Origin: Rhodopirellula halodulae
GTDB lineage: Bacteria > Planctomycetota > Planctomycetia > Pirellulales > Pirellulaceae
NCBI RefSeq assembly: GCF_020966775.1
Contig: NZ_JAJKFV010000029.1
Location: 117,001 to 181,000, forward strand
Reading direction: 5' to 3'
DNA: 64,000 nucleotides
The translations under genes and the position numbers were made by a program. Positions within the stretch are counted from its first letter, which is position 1; each line of letters starts with the position of its first letter. The notes beneath the pieces are model-generated. The model was not told the DNA's origin, searched no databases, and saw nothing but the letters and a program-made list of their open reading frames with translations. Positions 45,268-53,083 of the stretch are shown here, piece after piece.

Positions 45268-48200
45268 ATGCCGGCGAAGGCAATGGCTCTCGGTTTGGTT
45301 GGGCTGTTCATTTGGTACTTCGCCGGGTGCAAGCCATCAGCGGATACACCCACGCAGGATTCATCAGAAGTGGATGTCGCTCGACCGAGCAATGATTCCA
45401 CATCGGCGGATGAACAGCATGCTGATTTCCCGGCGGTTCAACGAAAGGAAATCGCGAGTCTGATTCGGCAAGGAGATCGACTGCAAGCCATTGAGGCTTT
45501 GGACCGATTGATTGCCACGGACCCGCAAGACGCTGTCGCATTGCGATCTCAAGCCGCAGGTTTGGAATATGAGGCGGGGCAGCCGAAGCGTGCGTTGGAT
45601 CGATTGAGGCAACTCGTTCGCGAGAATTCTCAGAACGCCGAACTCCGTCGAGACTATGCCGGATTGGCTGCCAGGCTGGGGTATCGTTTCGACGCGAATG
45701 AGCAATATCGGTTGTTGGCTGGTCGAGCCGTGCTGACGCCACCGGAGTTGATTGGGTTGATCTACCCGCATCGTCCGCAGGTGAATTTCGAAGCAAAGCC
45801 GGATCCGACCAATCCAGAGGTCCTGCGAACGAAGGGCGTGTTGAGCGTGGTCGCTGCACTTCAAAGTCGCGGCGATTACCGCGATGCGATTCGGGCTTTG
45901 GAAAACTGTAATCCTGAGCAGCGAGAAGACCCAGCGATCGTTGCGATGCTGGGGTGGATGCTCGCGCTGACCCAGGATCAGCAACGATGGAACGGGTGGG
46001 CAAAGCATTCGGAAACCAAGTCAGTGCAGCGGTACCCAGCCTATTGGCTCGCTTGGGGTGCTGCCGTGCAAAACGGTTGGGCGATCGATGACGAGGATGC
46101 GGCCATCGCCGGGGATCGTGGGGCGTCGTTCGCGGTTCATTGCTTTTTGCAGGCGATCCAGCGGGAACCGCACAGCCAAATCGGTTGGGATAGTCTGTTG
46201 GCTGCTTTGGAGGTGTTGGCAGCTGAAGACTCATCCAACTCGTCACTGGATGCGTCGCGAAAGCGAGTTCGACGGCGATTGAAACAACTGGACGAGACGC
46301 AGTGGCTCGCCAATCAAGTTTGGGACATGCAGGCGAGTCCATTGTCGCCACCCGAGCAGGGCGAATTGTATGAGCGGTTGGCAAAGCTTAGTGGCGAACA
46401 AGGCTGCCTCGGTGAGTCCTTGGGATGGCAAGCATTGCTCGTGAGTGTGCAGCCCAATTCCGCCCGCGCGTGGCAGGCTTGGCAACGAGACGTTGGCAAG
46501 ACGTTGAACCAATTCCCCGACGGGCTGGACCGCGAATTGCTTCTATGCGGACTCGATTCCAACGACTTCAACGATCTGCGTCCTCAGTGGATCGCAGCAC
46601 TGCCAAAGGCTGAGTTGCCAAAGATGGATGCAGTTGAAAGTGGCGTCTCGTTGTCGCAAGGCCAACTGCCCAATCAGCAACGCGACCAGGTTCGCTTGGT
46701 GAATGTGGCTCCTGAAATGGGGATAGACTTTCGCTGGCTGAATGCCGAGACCGAGATCAAGTCTGAGTTCCGACTTCACGAACCATTGGGCGGCGGTGTG
46801 GCCTGTTTGGACTATGACGCCGACGGATGGGTGGATTTCTATTTCAACCAAGCAGCGGGTGAGCCCACTCAGCGAAATGGCACGCGGCCCAACGCTCTGT
46901 TTCGCCAAACGGACGGCCGGTTTGTCGAATGCGTTCGACTGGCTGATTGTGATGATCGAGGTTATGGCCACGGTGTGACAGCGGGAGATTGGAACCAAGA
47001 CGGTTGGCCCGATTTGTTCCTCGCGAATTTTGGAGAGAACGTTCTGTGGATCAACCAGGGCGATGGAACCTTCCGCCGCGAGCGTTTGGATGCGTTGGAG
47101 AAGGCGACCGAGTTGTCTTTGGCGTTCAGCTTGTCGACCGCCATCGCGGATGTTTCGGGCGACCATTTGCCGGACTTGATATCGATCAATTACGTCGATG
47201 ATCCGTTGGTTCTGAACTCAATCGAGAGACATGAAGACGGAACACCCGTGAAGTTGCCCGGGCCGCTTCACTTTCGGCCCGCGATGAGTCACGTTGCCAA
47301 GTCAGACGCTCGGGGTGGTGCCGCGACGACGTTCTTTGGTCACGATGAATCGGCACGCAGCACGGGGATGGGACTGCTGGTCACGAATTTGGATTTGCAA
47401 GGTGGCAATGAAGTCTTCGTCGCAAACGATCAACGTGCCAATCACCTCTGGTTCCAATCGAGTTCCGGACAGGACGAAACGAGTTGGAACAACCAGGCAG
47501 CGCTACGCGGGGTCGCCGTGGGACCGGGCGGGAACAAGAACGCTTGCATGGGAGTCGCCGCCGCGGATTTTAATCGCGACGGATTCCTCGATCTACATGT
47601 CAGTAACTTCTACGATGAATGGGCAAACCATTTTTGTCAGAACTCCGGTGGGATGTTCATTGACCGCGCAGTGGCATACGGATTGGATGTTTTGACGGCT
47701 CGCACCACGGGTTTTGGGGTGCAACCGATCGACGTCGACAACGACGGTTGGAGCGATCTGCTAGTTGCGAACGGGCACATCGAAGACATGACCGACAACG
47801 GCACGCCATTTCGCATGCGGACCCAAGTGTTGATCAACGAAGAATCGAAGTTTGTATCCGCGGAGATGGACGATCCCAAAGGCGATTGGGATCGGGCTCG
47901 GTTGGGACGCGGCGTGGCGACTTGCGATTGGAACCGAGATGGGCGACAGGATGCCGTCGTGACTTATGCCGACGCAGCGGTGGAACTACTGAAAAACGAA
48001 ACCGTGAACGATCATCGGTTTCTTCAATTGCGACTGGTGGGAGTCCAATCCGAACGAGACGCGATTGGTGCGCGCGTTCAGCTTTTCGCGGGCGACGATG
48101 TGTGGACGTCGGTGGTTGCGACCGGCGATGGATACGCTTGTCGCAACGAGGCGGTCCTGCACTTTGGCCTGGGGGAACAGAAGCGATTGGATCGGGTTGA

Positions 48201-48330
48201 GATTCAGTGGCCGTCCGGGCAGACATCGTTGCTTGCCGGGGAAGTGATCCAAGACTTATCGTTGGATCGTCGTTGGCTTTGGGTGGAAGGTCAGGAAACG
48301 CCGTGGCCGGAAGTCGACCTCGCCAACTAG
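45268..48330 (+). CDS. CRTAC1-type FG-GAP/ASPIC-UnbV lipoprotein with TPR region
   Basis: About 1020 residues. Starting at 45268 gives a classical lipoprotein leader, MPAKAMALGLVGLFIWYFAGC (Cys21); earlier starts at 45130 and 45154 are possible. Residues about 60-500 are helical TPR-like repeats (IRQGDRLQAIEALDRLIATD). From about 520 come FG-GAP/VCBS blocks with calcium-site patterns such as DYDADGWVDFYF, DWNQDGWPDLFLANFG, DFNRDGFLDLHVSNFY and DVDNDGWSDLLVANG. The end has the ASPIC/UnbV domain (GARVQLFAGDDVW ... LHFGLGEQKRLDRVEIQWPSG). Such proteins are numerous in planctomycetes and thought to be cell-surface, ligand-binding propellers. It stands alone and converges with ispH. Confidence 0.85.
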   Translation: MPAKAMALGLVGLFIWYFAGCKPSADTPTQDSSEVDVARPSNDSTSADEQHADFPAVQRKEIASLIRQGDRLQAIEALDRLIATDPQDAVALRSQAAGLEYEAGQPKRALDRLRQLVRENSQNAELRRDYAGLAARLGYRFDANEQYRLLAGRAVLTPPELIGLIYPHRPQVNFEAKPDPTNPEVLRTKGVLSVVAALQSRGDYRDAIRALENCNPEQREDPAIVAMLGWMLALTQDQQRWNGWAKHSETKSVQRYPAYWLAWGAAVQNGWAIDDEDAAIAGDRGASFAVHCFLQAIQREPHSQIGWDSLLAALEVLAAEDSSNSSLDASRKRVRRRLKQLDETQWLANQVWDMQASPLSPPEQGELYERLAKLSGEQGCLGESLGWQALLVSVQPNSARAWQAWQRDVGKTLNQFPDGLDRELLLCGLDSNDFNDLRPQWIAALPKAELPKMDAVESGVSLSQGQLPNQQRDQVRLVNVAPEMGIDFRWLNAETEIKSEFRLHEPLGGGVACLDYDADGWVDFYFNQAAGEPTQRNGTRPNALFRQTDGRFVECVRLADCDDRGYGHGVTAGDWNQDGWPDLFLANFGENVLWINQGDGTFRRERLDALEKATELSLAFSLSTAIADVSGDHLPDLISINYVDDPLVLNSIERHEDGTPVKLPGPLHFRPAMSHVAKSDARGGAATTFFGHDESARSTGMGLLVTNLDLQGGNEVFVANDQRANHLWFQSSSGQDETSWNNQAALRGVAVGPGGNKNACMGVAAADFNRDGFLDLHVSNFYDEWANHFCQNSGGMFIDRAVAYGLDVLTARTTGFGVQPIDVDNDGWSDLLVANGHIEDMTDNGTPFRMRTQVLINEESKFVSAEMDDPKGDWDRARLGRGVATCDWNRDGRQDAVVTYADAAVELLKNETVNDHRFLQLRLVGVQSERDAIGARVQLFAGDDVWTSVVATGDGYACRNEAVLHFGLGEQKRLDRVEIQWPSGQTSLLAGEVIQDLSLDRRWLWVEGQETPWPEVDLAN

Positions 48331-48390
48331 GGTTGAGGTGTGACCGAAGAATTGCTCGTCTGTGCGCAGTGATCGGCTAGCAACCGGGCA

Positions 48391-49344
48391 TCATGCCTTT
48401 GCGGCGGCTTGCTCCGCGGCGAAGGCGCGCAGTGGTTTCGGCAGCGGGAACTTCACATCCTCTTCGCGAATCACAGAAGTCTCGACCGTTGCGTCGAAGT
48501 TGGCTTTCAGCCATTCAACGGTGTCTTCGACAACCGATTCAGGAGCGCTGGCACCCGCTGTGATCAAGACCGTGTTCTCAGATGAAAATTGTTCGAGCGA
48601 CAGATCTTGGGGGCCGTCAACGAGCACCGCGGTTTTGCCCTGTTCGGCTGCCAACTCACGCAATCGTTGACTATTGCTGCTGTTCTGGCTGCCAAGGACA
48701 ACCACCACATCTGCGTCTTCGCGAAGCAGTTTGACGGCTTCTTGACGGTTTTGAGTCGCGTAGCAGATGTCGTCTTTGGGTGGCGAGTGGATCTCCGGGA
48801 AACGTTCTCGCAATCGTTTGATGACTCGACCGGCGTCGTCCACCGAAAGTGTCGTTTGGGTTAGGTAAGCGAGCTCTGTTCCGGGTGGGAATTCGAGCTT
48901 ATCGACATCGTTCTCGTCTTCGACCAGGACGATGGCTTCGGGGGCTTCTCCCATGGTTCCCAGCACCTCATCGTGACCCTCGTGACCGATCAAGATGATG
49001 GTGTATCCCGCTTTGGCGTATTTGATTGCTTCCAGGTGCACCTTGGTGACCAACGGGCACGTGGCGTCCAAGGCATGAAGCTTGCGAGCTTGTGCCGCTT
49101 TTCGGATTTCGGGTGAGACGCCGTGGGCGGAGAAGAGCAACACTCCTCCCTCGGGCACCTCTTCAATGGTGTCCACAAAGACGGCTCCCTTTTCCCGAAA
49201 AGTCTTGACCACATACTGGTTGTGGACGATCTCATGGTAGACGTAGACCGGCGGACCAAATTTTTGCAGCGTCAAATCCAGCGAGTCGATTGCCATGTTG
49301 ACCCCGGCGCAAAAGCCTCGGGGTGCAGCCAAAATGATCTTCAT
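48391..49344 (-). CDS. ispH: 4-hydroxy-3-methylbut-2-enyl diphosphate reductase
   Basis: The 317-residue protein has the three iron-sulphur ligands Cys12 (APRGFCAGV), Cys96 (DATCPLVTKVH) and Cys194 (DDICYATQNRQ). It also has the substrate residues His41, His74 and HEGHDE (121-126). It catalyses the last step of the MEP pathway, making IPP and DMAPP. The frame extends to 49551, but the family start is MKIILAAPRG at the ATG 49342-49344. It diverges from the hpnCDE operon, which consumes isoprenoid precursors further down the pathway. Confidence 0.96.
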   Translation of the reverse strand: MKIILAAPRGFCAGVNMAIDSLDLTLQKFGPPVYVYHEIVHNQYVVKTFREKGAVFVDTIEEVPEGGVLLFSAHGVSPEIRKAAQARKLHALDATCPLVTKVHLEAIKYAKAGYTIILIGHEGHDEVLGTMGEAPEAIVLVEDENDVDKLEFPPGTELAYLTQTTLSVDDAGRVIKRLRERFPEIHSPPKDDICYATQNRQEAVKLLREDADVVVVLGSQNSSNSQRLRELAAEQGKTAVLVDGPQDLSLEQFSSENTVLITAGASAPESVVEDTVEWLKANFDATVETSVIREEDVKFPLPKPLRAFAAEQAAAKA

Positions 49345-49484
49345 GAAGATATCTTTTCGGTCGCCGAATTCGTGAGCAAGGATGCGTCCGGCGGGAATGT
49401 TCGGGGGGAGTTGGTCATCGGCTAGAATAACCGCAGAAGCCCCAAAACGTCCAACGGACATTCGCGGACTCCCTGAAAACAAGT

Positions 49485-50528
49485 ATGCCATCGTCCTCGT
49501 CGCCCCCCTTCGATCAGCCGAAAAGTCTCGAAATGGGATCGGATCAGGCATGTCCGGGCTCAGCTTCTGGTGAGGCGGCGGAAAGCCGGATTATTCTGCA
49601 GAGCGACGGAAAGGACTGTTTTCGTGATGCCCTCGAGGAATCGCGTGCGAAGTGTCGGGCGATTGCGAAGGAGAGCCGAGAGAATTTTCTGGTGGTGACC
49701 TGTTTGTTGCCGCGGGAATATCGGCAACCGTTTTGCGACGTCTACGCGTTCTGTCGGACGGCGGATGATCGGGCGGATGAGTCGGCGGGCCCGCAGGAGG
49801 CGATGGCGGCGCTGAACGAATACCGACAATCGGTCGCGAAAATTTACTCTGGAGAATCACCTGGCGACGCGGGAGATGGAATCTTTGTCGCGCTGGCGGA
49901 AACCATTCGCAAGCATTCCATTCCTCGATCCTGTTTGGATGATTTGCTGGACGCATTCGTCCAAGACCAAACGGTGTTTGGCTATGACGATGAAGAAGCA
50001 CTGTTGGACTATTGCCGCCGTTCAGCCAACCCGGTCGGCCGAATGATTTTGCGGATGGCCGACTCGGATGATGAAGAGAACTTGTTGGCTTCGGACGAGA
50101 TCTGCACGGCGCTGCAGTTGGCGAATTTTTGGCAAGACGTTTCACGCGACCGATTGATCGGTCGCGTCTACATCCCCAGAACCATCATGCAGCAGTTTGG
50201 CTTCGACGAGTCTTTGATTCGCGATGGTTTGGCCGGTGGTGACTCAACACCCAACTACGTTCGACAATCGATTCAATTTCTCTGTCAGCAAACTCGCGAG
50301 CGGTTTCATCGCGGAGCGGTCTTGATTGATCGGGTGCCAGCCTGGCTGAGTGCTGACCTAAGGCTGTTCGTGCAGGGAGGTTTGGCCACGTTGGATGCCA
50401 TCGAGGCGATTCAGTACGACGTGTTGCGAACGCGTCCGGTGGTCCATCGCCGCACCCAGGCGAAGTTGTTGTTGGGCGCGATGTGGCAGCGGCTCATTCG
50501 TGGTCGAGCATCATCAGAGGTGGCTTGA
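49485..50528 (+). CDS. hpnC: Squalene synthase-like enzyme HpnC
   Basis: The 347-residue prenyl-synthase-fold protein has the two Asp-rich motifs: DVYAFCRTADDRADE (Asp94, Asp95, Asp98) and ANFWQDVSRDRLIGRVYIP (around 213-231). With HpnD and HpnE directly downstream it forms the HpnCDE route from farnesyl diphosphate to squalene. From established work, HpnD makes presqualene diphosphate, HpnC makes hydroxysqualene, and HpnE reduces it. The first about 45 residues look variable, and an ATG at 49533 is an alternative start. The stop lies two bases before the hpnD ATG. Confidence 0.9.
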   Translation: MPSSSSPPFDQPKSLEMGSDQACPGSASGEAAESRIILQSDGKDCFRDALEESRAKCRAIAKESRENFLVVTCLLPREYRQPFCDVYAFCRTADDRADESAGPQEAMAALNEYRQSVAKIYSGESPGDAGDGIFVALAETIRKHSIPRSCLDDLLDAFVQDQTVFGYDDEEALLDYCRRSANPVGRMILRMADSDDEENLLASDEICTALQLANFWQDVSRDRLIGRVYIPRTIMQQFGFDESLIRDGLAGGDSTPNYVRQSIQFLCQQTRERFHRGAVLIDRVPAWLSADLRLFVQGGLATLDAIEAIQYDVLRTRPVVHRRTQAKLLLGAMWQRLIRGRASSEVA

Positions 50529-50530
50529 TC

Positions 50531-51535
50531 ATGGATCCCAAATTGCTCGCGTCGAGCTATGCCGCCGTCCGACGAATTTCCAGACGTTCCGGAAGTAGTT
50601 TTTATCGTTCCTTTTGGTTGTTGCCCCGAGACAAACGCGACGCGATGTCTGCGCTCTACGCGTTTGCGCGTATCACGGATGACTTGGGGGATTGTTCCGA
50701 ACCACTGACCCTGCGTCGTAGTTGGTTGCAATGGTGGCGACAAACGACCGCGATGAACCTGATCGGGGACGGGCCGCAGCCGATTCGGCTGGCAGATGAG
50801 GTTGAAAAACTTTCGACCAATGATTCGATCGATTTGGTGCGTTATGCCAACGAAATCATGCCAGCGCTACGCCACGCTGCCGATCGATATCAAATTCCTT
50901 CGCGATACTTGTTGGAAATCGTCGATGGAGTGATGGCGGATCAACAGAAGAACCGGTTCGACACATTCGAACAACTCGAACACTATTGTTATCTGGTGGC
51001 TTCCGCGGTTGGCATCGCTTGTTTGCACATTTGGGGTTTTCGTTCGCCGCTACCGATGCAATCGGCGGTGGATTGTGGGTTGGCGTTTCAGTTAACCAAT
51101 ATCCTGCGGGATGTCAGCGAAGACGCCGCTCGCGGTCGCATCTATCTGCCACGTCAGCATTACGAGCAACATGGTCTTGAAGAAGATGATTTGCTTTCAC
51201 CGCGTCGGGATGCTCGGCTGCGTTGTTTGCTGCTGGACGAAGCGGAGAGGGCATCGGAGCTGTTTCAATCAGGTTGGCGGGTTTGGGATTCGCTGCACGA
51301 AGATGGGCGTCCGATGTTCAGCATGATGTGGCGGACCTACCGTAAGCTGCTTCAACGCATCATGGATGATCCGGACGCCGTGGTTACACGACGAGTCTCC
51401 TTGGGAGTGCGAGATCGGATTGGAATCGTTTCCAATCACTTCGTTGGGCCGCTCTATCGCAGGCTGCCCGTGCCGCCGCTGGAGCTTGCGGTCGATGATT
51501 CGGTTGCGTTATCAAACCGTGACAATTCCGCATGA
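50531..51535 (+). CDS. hpnD: Presqualene diphosphate synthase HpnD
   Basis: The 334-residue protein has YAFARITDDLGD and TNILRDVSEDAARGRIYLP, the two diphosphate-magnesium motifs of squalene/phytoene synthases. It joins two farnesyl diphosphates to presqualene diphosphate. The ATG at 50531 follows the hpnC stop by two bases and has GAGGTGG upstream; the longer frame to 50483 lies inside hpnC. The 3' end overlaps hpnE by four bases (ATGA). A phytoene synthase role is possible by fold but the operon argues for HpnD. Confidence 0.9.
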   Translation: MDPKLLASSYAAVRRISRRSGSSFYRSFWLLPRDKRDAMSALYAFARITDDLGDCSEPLTLRRSWLQWWRQTTAMNLIGDGPQPIRLADEVEKLSTNDSIDLVRYANEIMPALRHAADRYQIPSRYLLEIVDGVMADQQKNRFDTFEQLEHYCYLVASAVGIACLHIWGFRSPLPMQSAVDCGLAFQLTNILRDVSEDAARGRIYLPRQHYEQHGLEEDDLLSPRRDARLRCLLLDEAERASELFQSGWRVWDSLHEDGRPMFSMMWRTYRKLLQRIMDDPDAVVTRRVSLGVRDRIGIVSNHFVGPLYRRLPVPPLELAVDDSVALSNRDNSA

Positions 51536-52995
51536 CTCGCCGTGTGGTCATCCTTGGCGGAGGAATCGCAGGTCTTTCCGCCGCTGAAACGTTGGCAAGA
51601 AGCGACGAATTCAAGCGAAGAGAATTGGAGCTTTCGCTGTTGGAAGCCCGTAGCAGCACCGGTGGGCGCGCCGGCTCGTTCGTGGAACGCGAAACGGGAC
51701 AGACGGTCGACTATTGCCAACACGTGGCGATGGGATGTTGCACCACTTTGTTGTCGCTGCTGCAGCGAATGGACCTGTTACGACACTTCCAGCGATATGA
51801 AGCTTTGACCTTCTATCATCCGGACCATGGATTCAGTCGCTTTGAACCCAACAAGTGGTTGCCGGCGCCGCTGCATTTAGCGATGACGTTGACATCGCTG
51901 AAGCACCTGTCTTCGCGAGATCAAAAACTGATTCGCAAGGGCCTTTGGCGATTGATGCGAACGAAGTCCAGTGACTTGGTGGGGGTGACCGCCAAGGATT
52001 GGCTGGTGATGCAGGACCAAGAACAAAGCTGCCTCGAGAAGTTTTGGTCGGTCATCTTGGTAAGTGCTTTGGGCGACACAATCGACCGGGTTTCGATGCA
52101 GGCGGCTCGCAAGGTGATTGTCGATGGTTTTGCGGGAGCCCGTGATGCCAGCGATGTTTGGGTGCCAAGGCTTCCGCTGTCGAAGATTTTTGGTGACGAG
52201 TTCTCAGGTCGAATCCGTGGCATGGGAGTCGATCTGCAACTTCGGTCTCCCGTTCGCGAATTGCAGCGGACGCAGGATGCTGGGACATGGGAGATTCATT
52301 GTTCGGGAGGAAGCCGTTTGGTGGCGGATGATGTTTTGGTTGCTACACCGTGGCATGTCAGCCGCCGATGGTTCCCTGAGTTGTGGGGACAGTCGAACTC
52401 GGCGGCTGAAGAGAAACCGTCGGATTCTGAAACCCCGTTTGAGTCGTCTCCCATCACGGGAGTGCATTTGTGGTTGGATCGATCGTTGACGGAGTTGCCC
52501 CACATTGCAATGGTCGGCACTTTGACGCATTGGTTGTTTCGGGAACCGTTGGACTCTCATGCCGAAGCGACGACGCAAGTGGATGGGGCGTACCATCAAG
52601 TCGTCATCAGTGGTCGGCATGGTGAGGAAGGTTGGTCCGGCGAGCGTTTGGTAGCGGAGGTCATGAAGGAATTGGAAGCAGCCTTTCCGGAAGTTGGAAC
52701 GCCCAATGTTTTGAACTTTCGAGTGGTGACCGATCCCAATGCGGTTTTCAGTGTCAGCCCCGCGACAGAACGTTGCCGACCATCTGTGCAGACCGAAATG
52801 CCGGGTCTGTATTTGGCGGGAGACGCCGTCGCAACGGGGTGGCCGTCGACAATGGAAGGTGCGGCGATCAGCGGCCAGATGGCGGCAAAAGCCGTGCTCG
52901 GGGCTCTCGCTGCATCCAACCACGAAGCAGACCATATTCACGGTGAACCGCCGGGGCTGCCGAGAGGCCTTTTGGCCCGTTGGTTGATTCGATGA
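51532..52995 (+). CDS. hpnE: Hydroxysqualene dehydroxylase HpnE
   Basis: The 487-residue FAD-dependent amine-oxidase-fold protein begins VVILGGGIAGLSAAETLA, the dinucleotide-binding GxGxxG motif. STGGRAGSF and the C-terminal GLYLAGDAVATGWPSTMEGAAISG complete the FAD site. It reduces hydroxysqualene to squalene. The family also contains carotenoid desaturases, but the position directly after hpnC and hpnD supports HpnE. It overlaps hpnD by four bases. Confidence 0.9.
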   Translation: MTRRVVILGGGIAGLSAAETLARSDEFKRRELELSLLEARSSTGGRAGSFVERETGQTVDYCQHVAMGCCTTLLSLLQRMDLLRHFQRYEALTFYHPDHGFSRFEPNKWLPAPLHLAMTLTSLKHLSSRDQKLIRKGLWRLMRTKSSDLVGVTAKDWLVMQDQEQSCLEKFWSVILVSALGDTIDRVSMQAARKVIVDGFAGARDASDVWVPRLPLSKIFGDEFSGRIRGMGVDLQLRSPVRELQRTQDAGTWEIHCSGGSRLVADDVLVATPWHVSRRWFPELWGQSNSAAEEKPSDSETPFESSPITGVHLWLDRSLTELPHIAMVGTLTHWLFREPLDSHAEATTQVDGAYHQVVISGRHGEEGWSGERLVAEVMKELEAAFPEVGTPNVLNFRVVTDPNAVFSVSPATERCRPSVQTEMPGLYLAGDAVATGWPSTMEGAAISGQMAAKAVLGALAASNHEADHIHGEPPGLPRGLLARWLIR

Positions 52996-53083
52996 TTTGC
53001 CGATGATTCCCGCCGAAATTGGCTGGTTTGCCACTTGGCTACCGTAACTACACAGATCCGCTTCTCTTTCGGAGTGAAACATT

